Positions 31,626 through 42,980 of a stretch of 44,908 nucleotides of DNA are shown here, in pieces. Where the stretch lies: NCBI RefSeq assembly GCF_001431625.1, contig NZ_LLXT01000098.1, positions 1 to 44,908 on the forward strand. Direction: 5' to 3'. The DNA is from Stenotrophomonas geniculata ATCC 19374 = JCM 13324. Lineage in GTDB: Bacteria > Pseudomonadota > Gammaproteobacteria > Xanthomonadales > Xanthomonadaceae. Within the stretch, counting starts at the first letter, position 1; each line of letters begins with the position of its first letter. Below the pieces are notes generated by a model. The model was given only the letters and a program-made list of their open reading frames with translations, searched no databases and was not told the DNA's origin. Made by a program: the position numbers and the translations under genes.

Positions 31626-31709
31626 TTTGGACAAAGTAAAGGAGGAGGCGACCGCCGCAGGCGGGCGACGGGGGACATTTGTCGAAATGCCTGCCACCCG
31701 CGCAGTGGC
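31604..31709. repeat. Long hairpin 3, core inverted, different arms
   Basis: Arms 31604-31635 and 31678-31709 match at 29 of 32 positions and have no similarity to the arms of hairpins 1 and 2. The core (31636-31677) is the reverse complement of the others with four changes. The left arm includes the end of the linker repeat. Confidence 0.8.
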
Positions 31710-31755
31710 CCGGACCCTCGCGATGACAACAGCCGAAGATATTCCTGCAGCCAAC

Positions 31756-31784
31756 AAAAAACCCCGGCAGAAACCGGGGCTTTT
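31756..31784 (-). terminator. lpd terminator, probably bidirectional
   Basis: CCCCGG and CCGGGG around CAGAAA, with six T on the minus strand side and CTTTT on the plus strand side. It lies 23 bp after the lpd stop codon. Confidence 0.85.
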
Positions 31785-31806
31785 CGTGTGGAGCGGCGCT
31801 GACGCC

Positions 31807-33615
31807 TTACTTCTTCTTCGGCATGTACAGATCGGTGATCGTGCCGTCGTAGATTTCCGAGGCCATCGCCACCGACTCGCTCAGCGTCGGGTGCGCGTGG
31901 ATGGTGTGGCCGATATCTTCGGCTTCCGCACCCATCTCGATGGCCAGGCCGATCTCGGCCAGCAGGTCACCGGCATGCACGCCAACGATCGCACCACCGA
32001 TGATGCGGTGGGTCTCTTCGTCGAAGATCAGCTTGGTGAAGCCCTCGGTACGGCCGATGCCGATCGCGCGGCCACTGGCGGCCCACGGGAACTTGGCCAC
32101 GCCCACCTTCAGGCCCTTGGCCTTGGCTTCGGTCTCGGTCACGCCGACCCAGGCGATTTCCGGATTGGTGTAGGCCACCGACGGAATCACGCGGGCCACC
32201 CACTCCTTCTTGTGGCCGGCAGCCACTTCGGCGGCCAGCTTGCCTTCGTGCGTGGCCTTGTGGGCCAGCATCGGGTTGCCGACGATGTCGCCGATGGCAA
32301 AGATGTGCGGCACGTTGGTGCGCATCTGGCGATCCACCGGGATGAAGCCACGCTCGGTGACCTGCACGCCGGCCTTCTCGGCATCGATCTTCCTGCCGTT
32401 CGGCGAGCGGCCCACGGCCACCAGCACGCGGTCGAAGGTGCCCTGCGCCAGCGCAGGCGCCTGGCCTTCCTCGGCAGCTTCGAAGGTCACGGTGATGCCC
32501 TTGGCATCGGCGGTGACGCCCGAGGCCTTGGTCTTCAGGTGCACTTCGATGCCCTGCTTCTTCAGGCGGTCGGCCAGCGGCTTGACCAGATCCTTGTCGG
32601 CGCCCGGCATCAGCTGGTCCATGAACTCGACCACGGTGACCTTGCTGCCCAGCGCACCGTACACGGTGGCCATTTCCAGGCCGATGATGCCGCCGCCGAC
32701 GACCAGCAGCGAGCCCGGCACTTCGGCCAGCTCCAGCGCGTCGGTGGAATCCATCACGCGCTTGTCGTCCCACGGGAAGTTCGGCAGCTTCACTGCCTGC
32801 GAACCGGCGGCGATGATGCACTTCTGGAAGCGCAGCAGCTGGGTGCTGCCGTCAGCTGCGGTGATTTCCAGTTCGTTGGCGGAAACGAACTTGCCGACGC
32901 CCTGCACGTTGCGGACCTTGCGCTGCTTGGCCATGCCGGCCAGGCCCTTGGTCAGCTGGTTGACGACCTTTTCCTTGTACTGGCGCAGCTTGTCCAGGGT
33001 GATGGTCGGCTTGCCGAACTCGACGCCGAAATCACCGGCGTGGGCGACCTCGTCGATCACCGCAGCAGCATGCAGCAGTGCCTTGGACGGAATGCAGCCA
33101 ACATTGAGGCAGACGCCGCCGAGGCTGGCGTAGCGCTCGACCAGCACCGTATCCAGGCCGACGTCTGCGGCGCGGAACGCCGCCGTGTAGCCGCCCGGAC
33201 CGGAGCCCAGCACAACCATCTCGCATTCGATGTCGGCCGGCTTGCCACTGGACAACGCCGGCTTCGGTGCGGCCGGTTCGGCCGGGGCGCGGTGCGACGG
33301 GGTCACCGGCGGCTTGCTGGCCGGAGCAGCTGCTGCCGGAGCCGGCGCAGCGGCCTTGGCTGGGGCTTCGGCGACGCCTTCAGCGTCCAGCACCACGACC
33401 ACGGCACCCTCGGACAGGGTGTCGCCCAGCTTGACCTTGATTTCCTTGACCACGCCAGCAGCCGAGGACGGCACTTCCAGAGTGGCCTTGTCCGATTCCA
33501 GGGTCACCAGACCCTGATCCTTCTTCACCGTGTCGCCAACGGCGACCAATACTTCGATCACCGGCACATCGCTGTAATCGCCGATGTCGGGAACCTTGAC
33601 TTCAATCGTGGCCAT
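31807..33615 (-). CDS. lpdA: Dihydrolipoyl dehydrogenase (E3) with N-terminal lipoyl domain
   Basis: A 602-residue flavoenzyme that reoxidises the lipoyl groups of pyruvate dehydrogenase. An extra lipoyl domain (1-80, lipoylated K43 in ESDKATLE) and an Ala/Pro linker (about 81-125) come before the E3 part. This has the FAD motif GSGPGG (137-142), the redox disulfide C169-C174 in GGVCLNVGC, a second Rossmann GGGIIG and the C-terminal HAHPTLSE with the catalytic base. E3 with its own lipoyl domain is seen in some proteobacteria and Neisseria. It follows aceF by 107 bp. aceE is not in the window. Confidence 0.97.
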   Translation of the reverse strand: MATIEVKVPDIGDYSDVPVIEVLVAVGDTVKKDQGLVTLESDKATLEVPSSAAGVVKEIKVKLGDTLSEGAVVVVLDAEGVAEAPAKAAAPAPAAAAPASKPPVTPSHRAPAEPAAPKPALSSGKPADIECEMVVLGSGPGGYTAAFRAADVGLDTVLVERYASLGGVCLNVGCIPSKALLHAAAVIDEVAHAGDFGVEFGKPTITLDKLRQYKEKVVNQLTKGLAGMAKQRKVRNVQGVGKFVSANELEITAADGSTQLLRFQKCIIAAGSQAVKLPNFPWDDKRVMDSTDALELAEVPGSLLVVGGGIIGLEMATVYGALGSKVTVVEFMDQLMPGADKDLVKPLADRLKKQGIEVHLKTKASGVTADAKGITVTFEAAEEGQAPALAQGTFDRVLVAVGRSPNGRKIDAEKAGVQVTERGFIPVDRQMRTNVPHIFAIGDIVGNPMLAHKATHEGKLAAEVAAGHKKEWVARVIPSVAYTNPEIAWVGVTETEAKAKGLKVGVAKFPWAASGRAIGIGRTEGFTKLIFDEETHRIIGGAIVGVHAGDLLAEIGLAIEMGAEAEDIGHTIHAHPTLSESVAMASEIYDGTITDLYMPKKK

Positions 33616-33722
33616 GGTGGGTTTTCCTCGTGCCCGCCCGGCATGGCCGGCAGGCTGTCACTGCATCTGTTCACGCGGCCGCGCCAGGGGCTGCGGCCGC
33701 ACGGTGGGGGCGAAGCGGTGCC

Positions 33723-35435
33723 TTACAGCAGCACGCGGCGCATGTCGGCCAGTACCTGCGACAGGTACGTGGTGAAGCGTGCGGCCAGAGCGCCGTCGAT
33801 GACGCGGTGGTCGTAGCTCAGCGACAGCGGCAGCATCAGCTTCGGTGCGAATTCCTTGCCGTTCCAGACCGGCTGGATGGACGACTTAGACACGCCCAGG
33901 ATGGCCACTTCCGGTGCATTGACGATCGGGGTGAACGCGGTGCCACCGATGCCACCCAGCGAGCTGATCGAGAAGCAGCCGCCGCTCATGTCGGCCGGGC
34001 CCAGCTTGCCGTCGCGCGCCTTCTTGGCCAGTTCGCCGGTTTCCTGCGCGATCTGCACCACGCCCTTCTTGTCCACGTCGCGGATGACCGGCACGACCAG
34101 GCCGTTCGGCGTATCGGCGGCAAAGCCGATGTGGAAGTACTTCTTCAGGGTCAGGTTTTCACCGCTGGCATCGAGCGAGGCGTTGAACTCCGGGAACTTC
34201 TTCAGCGCCGCGGCGCTGGCCTTGATCAGGAAGGCGAGCATGGTCAGCTTGATGCCGGCCTTCTCGTTTTCCTTGTTCAGCGCCACGCGCAGGCCTTCCA
34301 GATCGGTGATGTCAGCCTGCTCGAACTGGGTGACGTGCGGGATCATGGCCCAGTTGCGGGCCAGGTTCGCACCCGAGATCTTCTTGATGCGCGACAGCGG
34401 CTGGACTTCGGTCTCGCCGAACTTGCTGAAGTCGACCTTCGGCCACGGCAGCAGGTTCAGGCCACCACCGGCAGCGACAGCAGCACCGCCGGCAGCCGGC
34501 ACGCCACCGCTGAGTGCGGCCTTGACGAACTTCTGCACGTCACCCTTGGTGATGCGGCCACCCTTCTCGGTGCCGTTGATCTGCAGCAGGTCCACGCCCA
34601 GTTCGCGGGCGAACACACGCACCGCCGGGGTGGCATACGGCACCTTGGCCGGCAGCACGCCATCGGCGTTGAACTGCACCGGCGGGCTGGACGGGGTACC
34701 GGCCGAGGCGATCTCGCGGGCCGCCAGCTTGTCCGGCTGCGCCGGCACAGCGACAGGCTCAACCTTGGTGGAGGTCTCGGCGGCAGCCGGAGCGGCGGCT
34801 GCGGCAGCCTTGGTCGGCGCCGGTGCGCCAGCGCCCTCGGCTTCGATGATGGCGACCACATTGCCCTGCGACAGATTGTCGCCAACCTTGACCTTGATCT
34901 CCTTGACCACACCGGCCACCGACGACGGCACTTCCATGGTGGCCTTGTCGCTTTCCAGCGTGACCAGGCCCTGGTCCTTCTTGACCGTGTCGCCGACGGC
35001 GACCAGCACTTCGATGACCGGGATGCCGGAGTAATCGCCGATATCCGGCACCAGCGCCTCCACCGCGCCACCGCTGGCGGCCGGGGCAGCCGGGGCAGCA
35101 GCGGCCGGAGCCGGCGCGCCCTGGGTAGCGGCGGCCGGGGCAGCGGCCTTGGCCGGTGCCGGAGCAGCAGCGGCCGGCTTGGCGGCTTCGCCTTCGGCCA
35201 CTTCGATCAGCGCCACGACCTTGCCTTCGGACAGGCTGTCGCCGACCTTGACCTTCAGTTCCTTGACCACGCCAGCCACCGACGACGGCACTTCCATGGT
35301 CGCCTTGTCACTTTCCAGCGTCACCAGGCCCTGGTCCTTCTTGACCGTGTCGCCGACGGCGACAAGCACCTCGATTACCGGGATATCGCTGTAGTCACCG
35401 ATATCGGGGACAAGTGCTTCCTTGATTTCGGCCAT
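33723..35435 (-). CDS. aceF: Dihydrolipoyllysine acetyltransferase (E2 of pyruvate dehydrogenase)
   Basis: A 570-residue E2 core. Two nearly identical lipoyl domains carry K44 and K164 (both ESDKATME), each followed by an Ala/Pro linker. A peripheral-subunit-binding domain (about 255-295, ATPAVRVFARELGVDL) comes next, then the catalytic domain ending in SYDHRVIDGALAARF with the active-site His and Asp. It transfers acetyl groups to CoA. The ATG at 35435 was chosen since the extended frame has no homology. Operon with lpdA. Confidence 0.97.
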   Translation of the reverse strand: MAEIKEALVPDIGDYSDIPVIEVLVAVGDTVKKDQGLVTLESDKATMEVPSSVAGVVKELKVKVGDSLSEGKVVALIEVAEGEAAKPAAAAPAPAKAAAPAAATQGAPAPAAAAPAAPAASGGAVEALVPDIGDYSGIPVIEVLVAVGDTVKKDQGLVTLESDKATMEVPSSVAGVVKEIKVKVGDNLSQGNVVAIIEAEGAGAPAPTKAAAAAAPAAAETSTKVEPVAVPAQPDKLAAREIASAGTPSSPPVQFNADGVLPAKVPYATPAVRVFARELGVDLLQINGTEKGGRITKGDVQKFVKAALSGGVPAAGGAAVAAGGGLNLLPWPKVDFSKFGETEVQPLSRIKKISGANLARNWAMIPHVTQFEQADITDLEGLRVALNKENEKAGIKLTMLAFLIKASAAALKKFPEFNASLDASGENLTLKKYFHIGFAADTPNGLVVPVIRDVDKKGVVQIAQETGELAKKARDGKLGPADMSGGCFSISSLGGIGGTAFTPIVNAPEVAILGVSKSSIQPVWNGKEFAPKLMLPLSLSYDHRVIDGALAARFTTYLSQVLADMRRVLL

Positions 35436-35602
35436 GGGGATAACTCCGGCAATCTGGTGTAGGGAAACGTCTATTGTGCGGCCAGCGGGGGCCAGCGCCA
35501 ACCGTTACAGGTGTTTTCAGTACTCACGCAGCCGGGACACGCTGTTGCTCATGGGTTGCGGCCGCGACCAGTCGGTAGCGTATTGTCCGGACGATGTCCG
35601 CT

Positions 35603-36073
35603 TCATGTCGCCAGTGCGTCGGCTACCGGCTGCCAGGCCTGGCGCAGCCGCGGCAGCGACCAGGCCGCGTTGGCCGGGCTGGTGGACGGCAGTGCCAGCA
35701 GCCTTGGCGGAGTCTCCAGGCAGGGCAGCACCCAACGCTGGAATGCCTTCAGCGAAGCGGCACCGTTGCAGCCGATCAGCTCCAGCTCAGGAAGCGAAGC
35801 GATCAATGCCGGCAGCGCATTGGGCACTTCCGTGCCACGCACGATGTCGGCATCCAGGCTGCCACGCCGCTCGCACTGGCCGATCACATCCCACAGGCCG
35901 ATACCTGCCGCCTGTAGTGCCTGCAGTCGCTGCGCATAGGGCAGACCCGCGTCGAAGCCACAGATATCGGCCAGCACAGGCCAGAAGCGATTGCGCGGAT
36001 GCGCGTAGTAGCGCTGCTCCTGCAATGACGCAACGCCGGGCATCGAACCCAGCAGCAGCACCCGGCACTTCAT
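35603..36073 (-). CDS. DNA-deoxyinosine glycosylase (uracil-DNA glycosylase superfamily)
   Basis: A 156-residue enzyme of UDG family 6 (hypoxanthine-DNA glycosylase), which removes deaminated adenine. LLLGSMPGVASL is the active-site motif 1, YYAHPRNRFWPVL follows, and PSTSPANAA is motif 2. AGGTGA precedes the ATG at 36073. An upstream ATG at 36163 would add 30 residues; family members often have a short N-terminal GF(P/A) segment, so the start is not certain. It is divergent from ompW. Confidence 0.87.
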   Translation of the reverse strand: MKCRVLLLGSMPGVASLQEQRYYAHPRNRFWPVLADICGFDAGLPYAQRLQALQAAGIGLWDVIGQCERRGSLDADIVRGTEVPNALPALIASLPELELIGCNGAASLKAFQRWVLPCLETPPRLLALPSTSPANAAWSLPRLRQAWQPVADALAT

Positions 36074-36304
36074 GTTCACCTGCGCTTGCAGGCCGATGCA
36101 CACCGTTGCGTCGCTCACATCTTCTCCAACTGCATGAATGTCGCCGAAGGCCGAAAAGCCCATGAAAACAGGCTTTTCACTCCGGTCGCTGAACAAGGAA
36201 AACCATTTTTTAACGTGCGTCGGATTCGATTCATGTTGGGGCGACTACGGTGTGCTCGCCCCGCAACCGGGGGCCCAAAACAAGAAACATTAGGAGATAC
36301 CCCC

Positions 36305-36940
36305 ATGCGCTCCATCCGTATCCTGAGTCTCGCCCTGCTGACCTCCGCCGCCTTCGCGCCGGCCGCTTTCGCCCAGGACAGCAGCAGCACCGACACCGCT
36401 TCGGGCAAGCATTTTGCCGTTGTCGGCGGCATCTCGCTGCTGGAACCGAAGAACGACCCGATCACCGGCGTGAAGAAGACCGATGGTGGCCCGGCGCCGA
36501 CCGTCAGCTTCAGCTACTACATCAACGACAACTGGGCCGTTGAGCTGTGGGGCGCTGCCGACAAGTTCGACAACAAGTTCAAGGGCCCGGACAACGCCCG
36601 CCTGGGCTCGGTCGAGCAGCAGCCGATCGCGCTGAGCGGCCAGTACCACTTCGGCCAGGCTGACAACGTGTTCCGCCCGTTCGTGGGCGTGGGCTACTAC
36701 CAGTCGAGCTTCAGCAACGAGAAGCTGGGCAACGGCGCTGACACCGACATCCGCTTCAAGGATGCCAAGGGCGTGATCGGCACCGTCGGTGTGGACATGA
36801 ACATCAACTCCACCTGGTTCGCCCGTGCTGACGCCCGCTACATGCGTTCGCGCCCGGACGTGAAGGTGGGCGGCGAGAAGATCGGCGAAGCCAAGATGGA
36901 TCCGTGGACCGTCGGCTTCGGCATCGGCGCCCGCTTCTGA
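36305..36940 (+). CDS. ompW: OmpW family outer-membrane protein
   Basis: A 211-residue eight-stranded barrel. The signal peptide is MRSIRILSLALLTSAAFAPA followed by AFA, cleaved before QDSS. SYYINDNWAVELWGAADK, YHFGQADNVFRPFVGVGYY and ARADARYMRSRPDV are typical OmpW segments, and the C-terminal residue is F. OmpW proteins form narrow hydrophobic channels linked to stress and small-molecule uptake. AGGAG precedes the ATG at 36305. It is monocistronic, with its own UUCG-loop terminator. Confidence 0.93.
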   Translation: MRSIRILSLALLTSAAFAPAAFAQDSSSTDTASGKHFAVVGGISLLEPKNDPITGVKKTDGGPAPTVSFSYYINDNWAVELWGAADKFDNKFKGPDNARLGSVEQQPIALSGQYHFGQADNVFRPFVGVGYYQSSFSNEKLGNGADTDIRFKDAKGVIGTVGVDMNINSTWFARADARYMRSRPDVKVGGEKIGEAKMDPWTVGFGIGARF

Positions 36941-36972
36941 TCCAGGCTGCACCTGCTTCACTGATGTAACGC

Positions 36973-36994
36973 GACGGGCCCTTCGGGGCCCGTC
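36973..36994 (+). terminator. ompW terminator with TTCG tetraloop
   Basis: GACGGGCCC and its complement form a 9-bp perfect stem capped by TTCG, followed by GTCGTTTCT. Confidence 0.8.
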
Positions 36995-37021
36995 GTCGTT
37001 TCTGTCACCCGCGTTCCACCT

Positions 37022-37166
37022 GTAGAGCCGAGCCCATGCTCGGCTGCTTTTATGTAGAGTCGAGCCAAGCCCCTATCCCGAGTCGAGCGGCGGGCTCCGC
37101 GCGCATTGCGATGCGTTACGTTCAATGGCGCCCACGGTCAATGGTGGCGCGGCTCGGCTCTACATA
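37022..37166. repeat. SMAG cluster between ompW and glpD
   Basis: A full SMAG (37022-37047, GTAGAGCCGAGC...) is followed by a partial one (37054-37066, GTAGAGTCGAGCC). An inverted end lies at 37150-37163 (GGCTCGGCTCTAC). TTATGTAGAG and CTCTACATAA match over the outer ends of the last two, giving a long inverted repeat. The 245-bp gap holds no gene and must include the glpD promoter. Confidence 0.7.
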
Positions 37167-37185
37167 AACAGGATGCGGAGGCACG

Positions 37186-40294
<3,109 letters not shown>

Positions 40295-40298
40295 CTTT

Positions 40299-40374
40299 GT
40301 AGAGCCGAGCCATGCTCGGCTGCCGTTGGTGGGGTGCCGCAAAAAAGCAGAGCCGAGCATGGGCTCGGCTCTAC
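40299..40374. repeat. Inverted SMAG pair between glpK and metQ
   Basis: A plus-strand copy (40299-40321, GTAGAGCCGAGC...) and a minus-strand copy (40351-40374, ...GCTCGGCTCTAC) face each other between two convergent genes, so the RNA can fold into one long stem that ends both transcripts. Same palindrome type as the cluster at 37022. Confidence 0.8.
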
Positions 40375-40394
40375 AGGGACATTGGCGCCGGCAA

Positions 40395-41189
40395 TCAGAA
40401 CGCCGGCAGCACCGCGCCCTTGTACTTGGTCTCGATGAAGGCCTTCACCTGCGGGCTGGTCAGGGCCTTTGCCAGCTTCTGCACGCGGGCGTCGTCCTTG
40501 TTGTCCGGGCGCGCGACCAGGAAGTTCACGTACGGCGAGTCCTTGCTCTCGATCGCCAGTGCATCCTTGGTCGGGTTGAGGCCGGCGTCCAGCGCGTAGT
40601 TGGTGTTGATCAGGGCCAGGTCGACCTGGTCCAGCACGCGCGGCAGCATCGCCGAGTCCAGCTCGCGGAACTTCAGGTTCTTCGGATTGGCGGTGATGTC
40701 ACGCAGGGTCGACAGCGCGTTGGTCGGATCCTTCAGCTCGATCACGCCGGCCTTGTGCAGCAGGATCAGCGCACGGCTGTTGTTGCTCGGGTCGTTCGGG
40801 ATCACCACGTCGGCGCCTTCGCGCAGCTCGGCCAGCGACTTGATCTTGCGCGAGTACGCACCGAACGGCTCGATGTGCACGCCGATCACCTTCACCAGAT
40901 CGGTCTTGCGGTCGCGGTTGTAGGCGTCCAGGTAAGGCTCGGTCTGGAAGTAGTTGGCGTCCACCTGCTTCTGCACCAGCTGGTCGTTGGGCTGCACGTA
41001 GTCGTTGAATACGCGCACGTCCAGATCCACGCCTTCCTGCTTGAGGATCGGCTTGACCACTTCAAGGATCTCGGCATGCGGCACGGCCGTGGCGGCCACC
41101 ACCAGCTTCTGCGAGGGCTCGCCGGACGTGCCGCAGGCGGTCAGGGCCAGCGCAGCGGCGAGCAGGGGCAGCAACAGGGTCTTCTTCAT
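40395..41189 (-). CDS. metQ: MetQ/NlpA-family substrate-binding lipoprotein
   Basis: A 264-residue lipoprotein. The lipobox is LTAC (about 16-19), preceded by a KK-starting signal. ATAVPHAEILEVVKPIL, VFNDYVQPNDQLVQKQVDANYFQ and DPSNNSRAL are strongly MetQ-like and match the methionine-binding residues. It should deliver D- or L-methionine to MetNI, whose genes are not in the window. It lies 27 bp after the WYL regulator gene on the same strand. Confidence 0.92.
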   Translation of the reverse strand: MKKTLLLPLLAAALALTACGTSGEPSQKLVVAATAVPHAEILEVVKPILKQEGVDLDVRVFNDYVQPNDQLVQKQVDANYFQTEPYLDAYNRDRKTDLVKVIGVHIEPFGAYSRKIKSLAELREGADVVIPNDPSNNSRALILLHKAGVIELKDPTNALSTLRDITANPKNLKFRELDSAMLPRVLDQVDLALINTNYALDAGLNPTKDALAIESKDSPYVNFLVARPDNKDDARVQKLAKALTSPQVKAFIETKYKGAVLPAF

Positions 41190-41216
41190 GGGCGGGAGGG
41201 TTCTCGGGGGGGAGTG

Positions 41217-42188
41217 TCAGGAGTTGTCGTAGTTGCTCAGGGCGAGCTCAAGCAGCGCCTTGGCCTGCTCGCGCAGCATCACCGGTTCGACGATCTCGGC
41301 ATCCGAGCCGTAGTGCAGCACGTCCATCAGCAGCTCGCGCGAGACACTGTACGGCACCTTCAGTTCATAGCGGCCGTCGGCCAGGAAGCGGCCCTGCTGC
41401 TTGGAATGCCAGTGCTCGTCGGCCACCCAGCGCGCGGCCTTGGCGCTGAACAGGATGGTCGCCCAGCCCTTCGGCGCGCCGGAGAAGATGCCGTAGCTGG
41501 CCCCCAGCTGCTCGTCCAGTTCGCTGTCGGCCACGTCGCGGGCGGTGCTGTCGATCACCCGCGCCTTGTGGATGCGATCCACGGCAAAGCTGCGCAGCGC
41601 CTCGCGGTCATGGTCCCAGGCATCCAGGTACCAGTTGTCGCGGTAGTGGGTCAGGCGCTGCGGCGAAACGGTGCGCTTGGTCGGCTCGTCGGTGGAGCGG
41701 GCGCGGTACTCGAACGCCAGCTGGCGGCGCTCCAGCACCGCCGAAGCCACGCTGCGGAAGCTGCCTTCATCGAACTTGCGGCCACGGTGCGGAATTACCC
41801 GCACGCGGTCCACCGGCCAGCTGGAAACACCAGCCTGGGCTGCCAGCAGGCTCTCGATGCGCTGCTGCAGAGGTGCCAGCACCGAGGACAGCACGCCGCC
41901 GCCGGTCCGCGCCAGCAGGTGCTGCGAGGCCAGCAGGGCATGCAGTTCCTCCGAGCTCAGCCACAGGCCGGGCAGCTCGAAGCGGTCGCTCTCGTCGGCC
42001 TGGTAACGGAAGCCGGCCTCGCCGTCGCCCTCGATCGGTGCCATCAGCGCGTCGCGCAGGAAGGCCAGATCGCGGTAGACGGTGGCACGGGAGCAACCGA
42101 GCTTGTCCTGCAGGGTCGCCACCGTCACCGGATAGCGTGCGGACTTGAGCAGACGATGCAGGGCGGTGATGCGTTCGTATCGGTCCAT
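41217..42188 (-). CDS. WYL-domain transcriptional regulator (YafY type)
   Basis: A 323-residue regulator with an N-terminal HTH_11 winged helix (about 1-60, LQDKLGCSRATVYRDLAFL) and a WYL domain (about 140-225; its core motif reads NWYLDAWDH), followed by the WCX C-terminal extension. WYL domains sense nucleic acids or small ligands. The ATG at 42188 gives the usual MDRYERITALHRLL start. It is divergent from the lipoprotein gene at 42271 and upstream of metQ, which it may control or simply be co-transcribed with. Confidence 0.92.
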   Translation of the reverse strand: MDRYERITALHRLLKSARYPVTVATLQDKLGCSRATVYRDLAFLRDALMAPIEGDGEAGFRYQADESDRFELPGLWLSSEELHALLASQHLLARTGGGVLSSVLAPLQQRIESLLAAQAGVSSWPVDRVRVIPHRGRKFDEGSFRSVASAVLERRQLAFEYRARSTDEPTKRTVSPQRLTHYRDNWYLDAWDHDREALRSFAVDRIHKARVIDSTARDVADSELDEQLGASYGIFSGAPKGWATILFSAKAARWVADEHWHSKQQGRFLADGRYELKVPYSVSRELLMDVLHYGSDAEIVEPVMLREQAKALLELALSNYDNS

Positions 42189-42270
42189 ACCCCCGATTAT
42201 GTCCGAGTCGCGGGTCTTGTGTGGGACGTTTGGGCTATCGTGGTCGCCCCCCACCCCTCTGGAACACCCG

Positions 42271-42873
42271 ATGCGCCGGTTGCCTGCCCTGTCCCTGCTG
42301 GCCTGCCTGCTGCTGGCCGCCTGTGATCGCGCGCCCGCGCCGGCCAGCACCGACGCGCCCGTGCCTGCGGCGGATCCGGCGCAGGCGGTACTGGGCGCCA
42401 GCCAGCGCTTCTCGGCCCTGCGCAGCTTCCACGCCGAACTGGAGGTGCTGGGTGCACCGCAGCCGGTGCGCAGCGCCATGGACTTCGTCGCCCCCGACCG
42501 CTTCCGGGTGCAGACCCCGGCCGGTCCGCAGACGATCATCGGCGACACTATGTTCCTGCAGGCCGACGACGCGATCCGGCAGGTGCCGACCCCACCGGGC
42601 CTGCTCGAGCAATGGCGCAACCCGCTGCCGGCCGATGCCCTGCCCGCCGATCTGCAGGCCGAAGACCTGGGCAGCCAGTCGCTGGACGGGGTCGAGACGC
42701 GTCACTACCGCCTGCGTGGCGCGCAGCCCGGCGAACGCCTGGAGTACTGGGTGGACGCGCAGGGCCTGCCGCGGCAGATCGTCCGCAGCGGCAGCAGCAA
42801 TGGCCGCAGCTTCCAGCTGCGCCTGCGCTATTCGCGCTTCAACGACCCGGCATTGCGCGTCGATCTGCCCTGA
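42271..42873 (+). CDS. Lipoprotein of LolA-like fold, unknown function
   Basis: A 200-residue lipoprotein with signal peptide and lipobox LLAAC (about residue 15), then a Pro/Ala-rich linker. The rest (about 45-200) looks like a LolA/LppX-type half-barrel: AMDFVAPDRFRVQTPAGPQ, TIIGDTMFLQADDAIRQVP and YWVDAQGLPRQIVRS alternate as antiparallel strands. Related proteins bind lipid or detect outer-membrane defects. Specific function unknown. GGAAC lies upstream of the ATG. Confidence 0.75.
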   Translation: MRRLPALSLLACLLLAACDRAPAPASTDAPVPAADPAQAVLGASQRFSALRSFHAELEVLGAPQPVRSAMDFVAPDRFRVQTPAGPQTIIGDTMFLQADDAIRQVPTPPGLLEQWRNPLPADALPADLQAEDLGSQSLDGVETRHYRLRGAQPGERLEYWVDAQGLPRQIVRSGSSNGRSFQLRLRYSRFNDPALRVDLP

Positions 42874-42980
42874 ATAGGCGATCGCGGCAACGTCTGCTGA
42901 AGAAACCGTTTGGATCGATTCGGACCGCCATCACGCTTCCAGTATCATCACCGGCTGTCAACCGCTTCGGAGAAGCCCCG

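Noticed and set aside
31263..31709. CRISPR array
   Set aside because: Repeats are about 195 bp apart with a long inverted structure and one copy is inverted; there are no short uniform repeats, unique spacers or cas genes.
31471..33816. 781-codon open frame opposite lpdA, starting in the repeats
   Set aside because: The frame crosses a terminator and the repeat cluster and is antisense to an unambiguous lpdA.
36074..36196. N-terminal extension of the deoxyinosine glycosylase
   Set aside because: The ATG at 36073 has a good ribosome-binding site, and the upstream residues show no family similarity; it was left open as an alternative in the gene entry.
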